Assembly (NCBI GenBank): GCA_025617745.1
Contig: CM046856.1
Span: forward strand, 45,561,049 to 45,625,048
Reading direction: 5' to 3'
DNA from: Heliocidaris erythrogramma
Lineage: Eukaryota; Echinodermata; Echinoidea; Camarodonta; Echinometridae
DNA: 64,000 nucleotides
Shown here in pieces: positions 13,986 to 27,700 of this stretch. A model generated the notes under the pieces. That model was not told the DNA's origin and did no database searches. It worked only from the letters and a program-made list of their open reading frames with translations. The position numbers were made by a program, and so were the translations under genes. Numbering within the stretch: position 1 is the first letter of the stretch; each line of letters starts with the position of its first letter.

Positions 13986-14249
13986 ACATGTATTATACAG
14001 ATCTTACGTGACTGAATACAATATGTATAACATAAAAGACGGGTTTTATTAACTTATTCAATTAGGTTAGAACTACTAACTAACATGACTAAAAGTAATG
14101 AAAATATACCTTGTTGTCATACCTTATCTTACATTATGGCTGTGTGTATATTTTTCACATTCAGAATTATCTGCTCCTTCATATCTAATGAAAATTATTC
14201 AACTCATATTCTATATTTTCTTATTATACTCGGTATCTATAGGCACTCA

Positions 14250-14635
14250 TTTCTTTCATCGTCTGCGCGATGCGCGCTTAACGGGCGGAACTGTTAAACG
14301 ACGTGTACAGTCTTACTTCGTTCAAGAAGATATATTATATAAAGTCAAATTAGATAAATATAATCTGCGCAGGCGATCATCACTTCCTGATCAGTTGGAG
14401 AAACTATAATTAGAACTTTCATTTGGCGGGGATGAGTAAGAGCTTGGCAAAAGTCGGCAAACGTATGATGAAGGCACGGATTCAACAGAAACATATTAAG
14501 AAAGGGAAAATGTATGTCGTGGAATTTAGTCGGGTTGTGTACGAGGGTTTAGGGAAGTATGATGACATCCGTTTCAGGAAAAATAAAAACAGGGGTTTTC
14601 ATCTGCCATCGCTGAGGCAGAGACGGCGTTAAGCC
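14250..14635 (+). pseudogene. Decayed LTR-retrotransposon integrase N-terminal region
   Basis: Two frames read in succession resemble the linker and zinc-binding domain of a Ty3/gypsy-type integrase: QSYFVQEDILYKVKL...LPDQLEKL, then after a frame change near 14410-14425, MSKSLAKVGKRMMKARIQQ. The family pattern is an ILYK strand, L-P--L, GGH-G--KT---V--RYYW. The histidine region spans the frameshift. Stops and substitutions show it is dead. It lies 250 bp upstream of SLC4 exon 1. Confidence 0.5.
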
Positions 14636-14639
14636 TAAT

Positions 14640-14889
14640 CTGATTTTTTTTTTTTACTCCCGAAGGGAAAAGATTTCTCTCACTGACTTGAGGCTTCTAT
14701 CTACAGAGAAGAAGAAACAGTGAGAAGCATCAAGGTCGGGAAAGGTTGTGCTCAGGGAGACAAATAGTATCAGGGATTCTTTTCAGGAAAACGTGGGTTG
14801 AAGGAGATAAGAGGGAGATTTTCTATTATTATTTATCACATGGATAGAGGAAATTAATTGTGAAATTATCCTAAGAGGTATTTGCAACG
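14640..14889 (+). promoter_or_regulatory. Candidate 5' UTR upstream of the first ATG
   Basis: This purine-rich leader precedes the ATG at 14890. An in-frame TAA lies five codons upstream (TAA GAG GTA TTT GCA ACG ATG), so the ATG opens the frame if this transcript exists. I see no clear TATA box and cannot place the start site. Confidence 0.4.
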
Positions 14890-14925
14890 ATGTGGCGACG
14901 AGCAAGATCATTACAATTCAAAAAG
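14890..14925 (+). CDS. Slc4a10: SLC4 exon 1 (long N terminus, residues 1-12)
   Basis: ATG followed by 12 codons ([12 protein letters not shown]) ends at AAG before a strong donor, GTGAGT. It ends in phase 0, and exon 2 is open in phase 0 from its first base, so the two join without a stop. The assignment rests on phase, donor quality and an upstream in-frame stop; the peptide itself is too short to recognise. Transcripts using another 5' exon would start at ATG 20354 instead. Confidence 0.5.
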
Positions 14926-17900
14926 GTGAGTGTATATAGGGTGTACTTTCTTAAACGTAGTAATCTGTTTGTCTACCATGTGTCTTTCTTTAATAAGATT
15001 GTCATGGTAATTAAGATTGCAGAAAATGAACACTCAGAATGTTTACATGTTTTATGAAAATTGAAATGAAATAAATTCAGATTTTACGTATGTATGCAGT
15101 CAAGTGGAAAAATGGATGAGAGAGAGAGAGAGAGAGAGTTATCTTGATTTGAATGGAAATTCAGAAGGAGACAAGACCTTCATAGTATGACTCAAAGTTA
15201 AGTAGCCTTTTTTTTTAATTGAGCAATGTTATTTTAATTTGGTCCCAATACCCTTTTTTTACATCATATCGGGTTATAGTTTTGTTGGATTGTGTCTGTT
15301 AATATTATGATGTTCAATCGATTTCTATGTACACTATATTTGTATGGTTGAATGTAAAGTATTAAAACAAACAGCAACACACAAATATAGTTTTAAAGCC
15401 TTACAAGGAGAACGAAATCAGATACCTAAATTTGTGATCATGATATAATCCCTTTTCATCTTCCTAATACTGGAGGTCAGGGGCGTTTTCGAACGAACTA
15501 TATAGAACCTTTAGTTAGTAATACAAGGAAATGCCAAAAAACATTGGAAAACTGTACGATGTACTTACCTCGTTAGGGGAGAATGGGAATGAAATTACTG
15601 ATATCCCTTACATATATATATTTGTTCACATTATTCAAGTTTTATCTGTAAATTCCCAGAAATATTATTAACAGAGCACATCTCAATGAGAACTGTTTTT
15701 TAACTGAATAGAATGTAGTAACTCAATAAAATAATCTTAAACTTAAAATTGTGTTTTAGAATACAAAGTGATGAAAAATTAAACACAAATGTATTGAAAG
15801 ACGAGATGAATAAGACAATCTTCTTCAGGTTTGATCTATAGCATATTACTCTCTAGTTGTTACATTTGTTTTAGCTTGATCTTTTCAGTGCCATAGTCGC
15901 AGCTGGTCGCACTATTGTTAATCATACCTCTATATATTCTATAAACTCTGACTATAAAATCAACGAAACTAAAAAAATCCCACTTCACCCATTAAAATCA
16001 TTACCTTACTGTACAAAAATAGAAATCACCCAAGCCATTCTTCAAATACCTGCCTGTGATTCAAATGCATTAAATAAGAATGATTCAGTTGACGTGGCAT
16101 ATTAAAAAGTCAACATTATTCATTATGACGCAGCGAGGGAGAATAAAAGAAATTATGAGAGGAAAACAACAATTGATACCCGAGAGGGAGAGATATGTAA
16201 AATGTTAGTGCGATGTTGACAGCGCGGTAAATCCAGAGTTTTGTTTGTAGCTTAAATGTTTTCGATCAGTCACCTATCCGGTTATTTGTAATATAATTGG
16301 ACGGATTTGCACCTTTTTCACGTTGTATTTCGTTGGGGGCCTTCCTCTTCAAAAAGAGGAAAGGATGCATTTGGCTTGAATCGTATTCCTATCCCTATCT
16401 AGTATTAATTCCTTTTCTTGTAAAAAGGGTACCATGGTATAATTATGAACGGTATTTGTCTTGATATATTTTAAAGGTAAAAGTAAACCATTATATATAA
16501 AATGTCATACTTATGAAATATACCACCATTGTCTGTCATATCTGTACATCCGATTGTGGTGCTGTTTTCTTTAAAGACAGCCTTACAGCCATTCCCAGAT
16601 TAATTGATTTTCGGGAAATCTTCATGTATGATAGTGGATTCTGCAGTGATCATGCTAAGCAACCACTTATTACCTGACATTAACTTCAAGCATATGTCAC
16701 GTGATACTAATATATCCTTCTTTGTTACGTCAGAAATGACTCTCACTTCTTTTGTTTAGTACTCATTGCATACGAGGCGTTATTTGGACTGCGCTATTAT
16801 CTACGCTAATCAAGCCTTTGAATGTTCATAACGACGTGCGATGTTATTCAACGCAGTGTTGGCATTGTTCATTTTCCAGTCATTCTTGTACGATGTCACT
16901 GTCACTTGGTGCGTCAAATCCGCGTGAGTAGCTGATGCAGTCCTACGTCAGCATAATTAACGCCGCCTCGACGTGTGCACCGTGCATTGCGTATGTCATA
17001 CCCTGGTCTAACCTGGATGACATACGTGCGCGAGAGCTGTTTTCAAACACAATGGCGGAAATTTCTAATCGGGAGCTAGCACTTCTTGACAGGTGCTATG
17101 TGACTCTTCACGTCACACCCGTCCCTTCCCATTATGCCGTTGTCTTATCCACACTGCTGTTGTTTTATGTCATTGGCTTAGCTGACATATGTGCATAGTG
17201 GGCGGGGAAGGTGATTGTATAAGGGGCGTACTTTTACGCGGCTGTGCTGTACAAACCTGGTCAGCTAGAGGGTCCATCAAGGTGTCAACTCAAACTGCTT
17301 CTTGAGGAGCATGAACGCCATGATCGAAACATAGACTGGTTCGAATCGTCGTCTTCGCGTTCTGTCGTCGTCGTCTTCACGTTCGGGTTTGCCCTTGTAT
17401 GGTAAAATCATGGACCCACTACATAGTAAAAGGTGACAATTTATTTCATAAGCACATCCTTGGGAATCGAAAATAATATTTTAATTATTAAATTAATAAT
17501 TATCCAAGGTATGCTCCAACGAGATATCAATTCAAACATTAATACCCCATTTTACTAGAACAACAGGGTAGCTATACACCTTCCCAGACATACCGTTGTA
17601 AACACAAGTACTGATAAATTAAGTTGATTAGCTATAATTCTATAATAAGACCCAAATCTTCTAAGTCCATATTACGTAATCTTTATCGTAGATAGGCCAT
17701 ATCAGCTAGACAAAGTATTCTAGTATCACGAATCAGTTATACATATCGGCAATTAGTGTTTGTTTCTGTTTATAGTGTTTCTCGCGGTAATATTAGAACT
17801 GCTATTTCGGGGTAACCTCGCTGGTCATACGGACCGCTATTCATAAGGACCACTTAATCATAAGGACCGCTATCCATAACGCGTGACTAAAAGAAAAGCG

Positions 17901-18727
17901 GTTTTGTATGAATAGCAGTCCTTATGAATAGCCAGCAAACCATAGACAAATTACCTCGCTATTTATGAGGACCTCCGTTCATAAAGTCCACTATTCATAA
18001 CTATTCATAAGGACCGCTATTCATAACGCGTGTTAAATGAATAGCGGTTTTCTACGAATAGCGGTCCTTATGAATAGCGAGCGGACCCCGCTATTTAAGT
18101 GCCATACAAATGAAATAAGTGAATTTAGAAAAGCAGAAATATATGCTTCAAACTCTATAAATAGCATATTACAGAACTGTGCGTGATACATTAATTTTGC
18201 AGGCTTTGCATAAAATACATTACGTATGTTTCGTTCTTACTTACGTATAAGTGCTAGCCTTGCACGGATATCCAGTTTATTGCTCTGTAACTTTTCTTAC
18301 GTAGCCGGTCAATTCATGACTCCCAGACATTTTACGAGTAATCGGTAATTTCCGTTGAATATCATAGATGATCTACTAACGTAGGATCTCCCTCGACCAC
18401 ACGCTATAGAAAGCTAAAATTAGTCCATTTAGACAGAGATTTTACAAATGTCCATCAACCTTGTAGACCAATCTGACCAATAAAATGACTTTGTTTTGAA
18501 TTGGGGTTGAAAAAATAAAATTCTATTCCCATATTTCTGAAAAACCCAGAATATCTAAGGTCTAAGATGGTTATTGGCATTGCTTTTTGCTGGTTGAAAT
18601 AAATATCACACCGTGTCATTTGCTAGTTCTTATTCTACATAAACTACGGTAGACGTATACTGCTACTACTGCTACTACTAGGAGTAGTATACTACTACAA
18701 CCATCACCACTTCTTCTACTTCTACTG

Positions 18728-18764
<37 letters not shown>

Positions 18765-21700
18765 ATCTACTGCTACTACGTATAATGACACTTCTACTTC
18801 TAAACTTCTCAGTGAAAAAAACCCAAATCTATTATCGGTTGATATAATGGAGAAGTATTGTCTAAAAAGGAATACGTATCTGATTTACACATTATCATAC
18901 ATTAAAACATAACAATGGTGTACGTTTATACATGTTTCTATATCATTCTAACAGAATCTTGGTACCTGTATCACTGCGCCCTAGCTTCACTGCAGGTCAT
19001 TAATTCCAATCTTTAGTGTTTCCTCTTTTATTGTAACATCCGCTCCTCATTCATTGTGTCGTTTGTACAACGCCCCTAATCTCCCCCAACAGAACCCAAA
19101 CTACAGTAGTACTAAAGACACGCAAACGCTATCAATGGCCACGTCCAAAGACACAAAGCATATATCACCCAAGTGCTGGGGTTTATAAAATGACCACGGA
19201 CGGATTCCTGAATGAAAGTGTGCTCCTCCTCCCGACAAGGACAATCACTACACGGTCACATTTTCGCCTGGTTATTGAATTCATTAAAAGTCTATTTTGA
19301 GGACAATACTGAACAAAATGTCTTTCCACGGATTTCAAGTGTATCGTCTGCGACCTATAGGAGAAAGTGGTTTTGACGGTGATCGTATCTCGGCATCGAC
19401 GAGGGTTGATGTCCCTGTCATGCCTGTGGTATGTACGCGTTACTGAATGGATGTAAATGTTGTTGTGGTAGTCTAGGTGTTCATGTTGATGGCTTTCTTA
19501 TTACGATTGACCAGCTAATCGACATACATGATACACGCAGCATTCTGTTGCTGATTTCCAGCCAAAGCGGATGTGAAGATGAAGGAGAAGGAGGATGAGG
19601 ATGAGAAGAAGGATGAGGAGGGGAAGAAGGATGAGTAGTAATAGAAGAGGATGTTGTCCTTGTTTAGAATATACTGCATGTTACAGTTATGTGGCGACAT
19701 ATACTGATACTGTCCTTACGCATAATTGTGAGTGTGTTCTTACAAGCCGTTTGTATGGTGTAATGAATAAGTTCATTCTTCGCGAGATAATTAGATCCAA
19801 CATACACCACTATATTTTTTTCACACAGTGGTTGGTTTATTTTACCTGACTGCTAAGAAAGTATGTGTATGCATGTAAGTAAACAGCCAGGGGACCGACG
19901 CTTTAAGTCCTCCACGAGGAACTTGGTAATGAGGATTAATGCCTTACCAAAGAGCACTAACGCATCCACTTGGTTTCGAACCCGGGTACTCCCAATTACT
20001 AGACCACTGAGCCATCGCGCCTCCTCAGTACCTTTAGCATGTTTAGCATTCATACCACTCGCTTCTATCTTCTGAAATTCTACCATGATTGTGCAAGATA
20101 ATCTAGAGTTCAAATTCTAAATGTAGAACAGTTGACGTGTCAGTCGCTGACACGGTCCTACGTCAGCTGGTGTGCAACGGGCATAACTCACGATGTTGCG
20201 TCAGTAAAATTCTATTATGAAAATTTATGCTCAGAATAAGAAAACACCTTTAAGCTAGTCTTGATATTTTTTCCTATCTCTTTGAAATGACAGGACAGAG
20301 GGTTGTTACAAGAATCACCAGTATCAACTCGAATCAGACGAGCACGGGGCATCATGAACGGCCCGGTCGGAGACGACACTGAGGTGGTGGTCGACACGGG
20401 GGCGGGACGATCCAGCCGACACATCGATAACAAAGATATATCAAGTAAGAAAGTTCGCGTCGGTGGCGATATTTAGTGACTAAAACACTGTGACACATTC
20501 ACTATATAGCCTAGATATATCATGAAACGATAACAACAATAGAGAAAAGCAAAGTTTGAATCATCACCGTAAATGAAATTATTTGAATTGAATTCAGTTC
20601 AATTTTATATCATTCATCATAGAAACATTAAAAAAACAAACAACAGAGAATGACATATAAGAACAACAAAGATAAGGCGTGCAGCTTCACCAGGTATGGG
20701 TAATATTTGTTGATACAATATTGTAAGTTGAAATTTATAATTCAAGTTGTATGTTGCATTTTTTTTACATGTAACTGTTGGGGGGGGGGTGATCTTGGGG
20801 AATGAATACATTTGAGCAATAACGCTTACCTGTCATCTTTTATCTGGCTACATTACATCTGCAATGTCAGCAATTCTGCGGCTATTCATGAATCATCACG
20901 GAATTGAAAAAGAAGCACACAATTCAAGAAAGCGCGCATTCATTTTATTGTATGTAAACACTCCACAAATATTCTTTTGATAAGAATACCACCCAAGCAA
21001 TTTGATGAGCCTTAATGGATACTGTCAGATCTAATCTCTTGAATGCTGAATATCGAAAATCGTGCGGAGTAAAGAAATAAAATCATAGTTTGATTTTGTG
21101 AGCTCGATGAGTTGTTTTCAGGAAGACAATATTTTACAGAGGGCGCTGTCACTGATCCTGTTTATTTTACCGAATAAAATTTCCGTATATAAGAATAAGA
21201 CAAAATCATTCGTTTATATTTGTAAAAGGAAATGGTCAGTGTCCCTTCAAGACCTTTCTTAGTCTTATGGAAGAGCACCTCTTCAGAAAGAAAGAGGGAT
21301 TTTGCGAGTGAACTTATTCGCCTGGGCCCATCGTTATTTTTTTTTTTGTCCATGCGTTTAAATAGGTTAACTTCGGACTTTGGATAATGGGGATGTGTGG
21401 TCGACCCATAAGGTAATGAAGTATATCTGGGTGCCTTTTATACATTTATTTAAGTTAAAAAGACTGTACGTCCCTCTCGGAGGCATTTGCCCTGCTATAC
21501 TATGTTTGATTAATTTCTTTGGCAATTTTTCTCAGTAAATAATATCCTGAGGATTCCTATTCATTTAGAGACCAATATAAACAGCGGATAAAAGTACCCA
21601 CTTGAAAACGAGCTCACTCTCTCAGTATAAATAAGTTTCTCTTACAAGGTACTCTTATCGAGCAGCGCCACATCCCTTTCTTACCAATCTCCGACCCTTT

Positions 21701-24700
21701 TTCTTAATCAAAATAAAATAAATGTGTGATAAGTAATCATGCTAATGAAAGTTTATAAAATAAAAACACCGTGCTTGCTTTGAGCATGTGGTAAAAATAG
21801 GGATATAGCAAGAAAACGTAAAGCTCTGTTCAGAATATGCAATAGGTCTTTCAAATCATTTGCAAACAACACTGAATTCATTGTAACCTCGTATGTTCCA
21901 AAAGTCATGTACTATCTTATGACTGAACCAGGGAAGTGTAAGTAAGACGTTTCCCTGACTGAAATGACAGCTTCTTCTTTCCTTGTGCATACGTGTCCAC
22001 GGATAATTTTCATCACACTCTCTGGATTTAAACATGAATACTCTAGTACATGTGTCTTTAATCCAAGGGAATTATAACATCTTGAGGAAGAAACTATCTT
22101 GTGAGCCCCTCCCACAAAGGTGGTCATAATACAGATTTAAGAGGGATCAATGTTTCAAGCCCCGCCCGTTGTTTGCTTTGTCCGGTCAACATGTAAACGC
22201 TTAACTTCCGCTAAGCACAAACTTAACTATCCCTGCTGTAATGGAGAGAAGCGCTCAAGTTGTACCCGGGCGTTATAGGAAAGATAGACTCTACTCTCGA
22301 AATAACCTGAGTACCAGTTATCTTGACTAAAATGGATATTCATGAACTTAAAAGGGTTTAGATGTTGCTTTGTGTAAATTCAATTATTTCATTGCATATT
22401 CAGAGGGAAATTCATGCAACTGACCAATAAGTTTTCGACGAGGAAGTTAAATCCATTAGCGCATCCATAGTTTTATATTATGTAATGTTGATGTCAAAGT
22501 GAATGTAATTTCTCAAATTATAAGTACACAACGGGAACTAGAAATTCCATATTTTCATGAGAATATAGTTAATTTATAAATAAGATCAACTTACGGTGTC
22601 TTATGCCAAAGGCCTAAATTAAAAAAAAAACCTAAATTAAAAAAAAACCCAGACTATTCACGGAAAAGAACAATTTGGTGATAATAGAGATTCGGCTTAG
22701 AATGTTAGACACACAGTACACAGTATGGTAATGACTCTGAAGACAAGCATTGACATGACGTAATTCTGACATAAAATGAAAGAGCAGGAACATAATTTGT
22801 TCAAATCCACACTTGTGTTAAAAGGAAAGACATCGTGCATGTATAGGCTAGCTATACACCCCTGTGCTGATAGTATGTGATGCCTAGAGTTTCCCGCGAT
22901 GACTCACCTAACGTGCCCATCCTGTCACCACTCTACTAGCCTCTCCACACTTTTCTTTTAAATATAATTTCCTTTATCCTTTCATAAACATATAGTAGTT
23001 TTTTTGCAAGTGTCAAAAAAGGCGATATCCCGATAACCATATGAATTGTTACTTTCAACAATATACAATACCCCCCTCCAAAAAAAAAGGAAGAAAGGGG
23101 AAATGTTTTTTTAAAATGAGGACAATCTGTATCTTTTAGTAACTGTGCTAAACTTTGTGCCTTTTGTAGAATGTAGTCGGTGATTGTCATTCTAACATAG
23201 CAAGAACAATTATTGAATAGCAAAGATTTTAGAAATCGAGAATGCAATATTAAATAGGGTAAATGGCTACATTAAAAAAAAAGGAAAATGTGAAAGGGGG
23301 AACCCGAACTGAGGACTCTCACTATTTTCCTTCTCATTTTGACATGACGATAGTGATGGATCTAAATCAGTCCCTTTAGATTTCAGAAGTTGTCGGTTCT
23401 CTGGTCGAGGATAAGTGACGAACGAGCAGTGGGGTCAAGGACCATATAATATTTATCTCTGGTCTCATGATGACCAAAGGGGGGGGGGGGTACAGAAGGG
23501 GGAAAGTAATTTAGAAGTGACCTCTTCAAGATGATTAACGCTATTTCCTCTTCCTATCCTAAGGCCCTGCCGGTAATTCATGAAGGTAAATTATGGAGCA
23601 TGATTTTTTTTTCATGGAGCGGTCGCGATGGTTGATTAAAATGAGCTGCGTACGTTGGACTTAGATATGCCGAGGACAAAGATGGATCTTAAGCTAGTAT
23701 CCGACACCTGCAAAACTTTCCACATTGATATAGTTTCTATATTTCTATAGAACCAAAGGGTTTTACATGTGCGCACCCCAATGGATCTGCACCATATGAC
23801 AAAGTGACTTTGCGAGATTTGAAGGTCTTTCAGACGTGTCTTTGGAACCGTTCGTTGCATCGTATTTCTGAAAAGATCTTTAAGGGTAGTTTCGTTTTTT
23901 GGAGAAAAACAAAATATTTACCAGGTGTCTCGTGAGTACAAGCGATGATAAAAGAGGGGGAATATAATGGTTTGTTGTTTGACGTCAGAGAGTGAATTGA
24001 AGGTGATTAGGTATGTCAGATCACCTGATACGAGAGCCAGAGCCATGAGTCTTTATTCCTGTTCCGAGATTAGCCCAACTTTGTCCTTGTGACGCCTTCT
24101 CTCGGTTCCCCCTCTAATAATCAATGAAAAGAGGACTTGGCTTTGGAAGATAAAGCTCAAACTATAATCATTTTTGACAGCCATGGTATATGCAACATGG
24201 TGAAGTTTGCTGCTTTCATACGAAGTGCCTATTCTGTTGTTGACGTGGGTCAACGAAAGTCCAGCTTTCCAGTTAGGACATTCTTTATATTTTTCATTTC
24301 ACAGTTGAAGTATTGTCGACGTTGTGTTATTCTTCAAAATTAAATCGTCTACTTTGGCGTTTGAAGCAAATAGTAGAACAAGCATTAGGAGAATGAGAAG
24401 AAGAAGAAAACAAAAGAGGAAGAAGAAGACGATGACGAGTTGACGACATCAATGAAGGAAAAGAAAAAGAAGAAGGAGAAGAAGACGACTAAGAGAAGAA
24501 AAAGCGGAAGAAGAAATTATGGTGGTAGTGAAACTTGAACAAAAAAAGATAATGAGAACAACTGAAATTAGTTTCTGTAAGTGTTTATTTTTTAATTATG
24601 AAACCCCTTTGAGGAAACATTTATACACAAGCAAGTGAACAATATGCAATTTGTTAACATCTTCAGCGATGTAGGCCTGAGAGCCTGACACCTTAAATTT

Positions 24701-27700
24701 CATAATATAAAGAAATACACTTTTTTTTATCAGAGCAATCTATTTACAGGCTTGTTTCATAATTATGAACCAGGGATTCGTGACGAAATTGGGTTGATTT
24801 GGAATACAGATATTCAAAGATAATTCCATGCGTAGAAGAATGCCTACGTTTGCTTATCTTATACTCTAAGTCGATATTGGTTACATTATCTTGATAATTT
24901 TTCTCTTAACCTCCGTGTCGGTTTTAAAATAGTTCATTTCCCTTTCATTTTGTCGGGGTTCTCATCAGATGAGATCACTTTATTGATATCATGATAGTGT
25001 TCCTGAAAATGCACAAAGAGGGACATAAAACAAACAATGGTAAAATTAGCAATTGTTGGATGGCGGTAGTAACCAATTTCACACGCAATGTGTCAAGGGG
25101 AATTCCCCCTTTTTTAGAATGCTATAATAAATGTAGATGACCCAAGCATTTTTGTATTTCTGAATATTCGGAACTACCCTTTCGTTCTTGTTGCAATGAC
25201 GTATGTTAGAGAGATAGGACTGTTATAAAGGTGCAATCCAACCTGTGCAACATGTTGAATCGTGTTAAAGCTGAAAAGTCAGAGAAGAAGAACTCTATAA
25301 ATGTTTGAAAGATGAGGTGATTAAATCATTTTTTAATCTTTAAAAGATCATTCTCTGCTATACAATTTTGTAAACAATTTGTGTGTGGGTCATTTGGTTT
25401 GTTGGAGCAAATGAGAGAATTGTCCTACAATACATCATAGTGACATTGCCAATTTGCCAATATAAATATAGTGATGTCGATTTTCACACATTCGTAACTT
25501 TCTTATTGTAAATCCGATTTTGTTCAACCTTTCCTACGTCTGTTACTCTTATTTCTTGCTTCCATTCGAAGAAACTTGCTATCAAGTTTGGATGTCTATT
25601 TAGAACCTGAATTTCTTATTCGAATTGTGGCGTAATTCTCGAACATGGTTTTCAACAACCATTAGTCTGCCAAGAAAGCGCCTGGCCTAGGGTGATACTA
25701 ATCGAGTTAGAACAAACCAGGGTCACCCTAAGGTGAGGACCGTTTGGTGAACTTCCAGTAATGATGCAATGGCCTTCTAAAATCGAACAAAGTTTGAGAT
25801 GGCACAATAAAACAAAAAACAAACACGTAAATCGTGTTATCACTTGGATGTCTGATTTTTTTTGGATCAGTGCAAGGCCTTAACGACATGAATCAAATTT
25901 AGCAGGATTATTGTATTTGCATAACAGGATACATAAAGCCCAAAATAGAAAGCACTAAATGGGAGAGCGGTATTAGGCCCTTATCGTACCCGCATTACAA
26001 AGCATTTTTTCCTGCGCCGATCAGAATCACATGTTTATAGATGTAATAAAAAGTGTATGTGTGTCTCAATAGATGCACTTCGTTGCATATTGCCATAAAT
26101 TTCGTCAGCACGTTGTGATGAGAACGTGTACGGCAGCCCCTCCCATCTCGTCGTGTTTATTTCATTTCGCATGTTTGTTTTTGCTTGAATAAAAATAATC
26201 CAACTTAAGGATTGTCGTGTTTAACCATTCCTTAAAGATGTCTTAAATTGTGATGATGTATTTACACAAGTGGCTTGAATAGTACGTAGATGTTGGTTAT
26301 CGCTGTATGAAGTGTCGACAAGTCTCTATTCTCTCCGAGTTTGACATTTTCATCAAGAAAACAAAGGTAAGATATCCTCTGTAATAACGATATTATCTTT
26401 CTTGAAGCAGACTGCTCCCTATTTAACCCTAAAATAGTACGGCTTGAGCTATATCACCATGATCACAGGCTTGAGGTTTCAGATGATTGTTTCCTTATTG
26501 CTTACTCGTCAGGGAAAATAATTAGGAATTAATTAATGATGCACTAATTAAATGTTTATTTCCTTGGCTAATCAGGCAATTAACCTAGGTATTACTAATT
26601 TATTCTAAGATACAACATGACATTGATATCTTACTCCAGACTAAGGTTGCGGCCAGGATTCTTCTGAATATCGTTAACGACAATCCAATTCGATTACACA
26701 AAGCGTTACAATTCCGTTTTTAATACAAAATGTGTCAATGTTGTATCGAAAGTCAATTTGTACTAAAAATGCCTCTGTAATTTGACCCTTCCAATAACCT
26801 TCCGGGACATCAGTTTCCATGTTTTTGCCTGATTTCCACACTCTGCTTCTGTTTTTGTCAGGCTTCATAATGTGTCGCTGAATCTTGATTTTATGAGTTT
26901 GAGAGGAACATGTTTTATATTCGACTGTGTTATGTAAGAGAATAGTTTGAATGAATTCGATCTGTAGTGTACAAAGTAGGACCTTGTCTGTAACCTTTTG
27001 GCGGTGAACCAGTCATGTGGTGTTTACTACAGTTGCTGCGGAAGCCTACTCACACAAGCCGAGCTTGCCGCTAAATTGAGCTTTCCTGCGATTCATCCAC
27101 TCGTGTTTGCGGGTCGTGGGCGGACGATGTGCCCCGAGATAGCGCAGATTAAAGCCAACGCGACTGAACCAAGCTGCTGCAGCCAGAAAGACCTCTCACC
27201 GCAGAGGACAAGGTAGTCTTCCAAGCTCTGAGGAAGAGTCTAGAAATAGAAGCTTAAAACGAAGTCACGCGGGAGTCCAGACCAACTATAACTTTATAAG
27301 TCAGAACAGGTAATAAATCCCGGGTCTGCTATGTGTAAATGTTCCCATGACTGGATTCGGAACAACTGGAGTCTCTGACTTTAGACTTGCTGTGGTTTTT
27401 TCAACAAAGCATACAAAGTTGATTCCCTTCTTCCTATGGCTGCGATCAATATTTGACCATTTTAGTAGACGATAGAGGTAGACCAATTAGAGCCCAGGAG
27501 AGTCTATGTCGGTTAGGAAGATCTGAAAATAGACGGCTCATGTTAACAAACTTTACGCATGAAAGGCAAGGTATTGCGAGGAAATTGGATAGATTTAGTA
27601 TTAGTGCCTTACGCCAGTATTTAAAATACTTAAATGGCAAGTATTGGCTGAACCTTTAAAGAACACGAACATTTTGGGCTTAAAGAATTTTGATCCTTTC

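Noticed and set aside
14098..14409. 103-codon ORF as a membrane protein gene
   Set aside because: The hydrophobic N-terminal half is AT-rich noise; the second half fits a decayed integrase linker better.
19874..20024. Possible tRNA gene on the minus strand
   Set aside because: A and B boxes are present but the cloverleaf is incomplete and a SINE body follows, repeated at 31890-32005.
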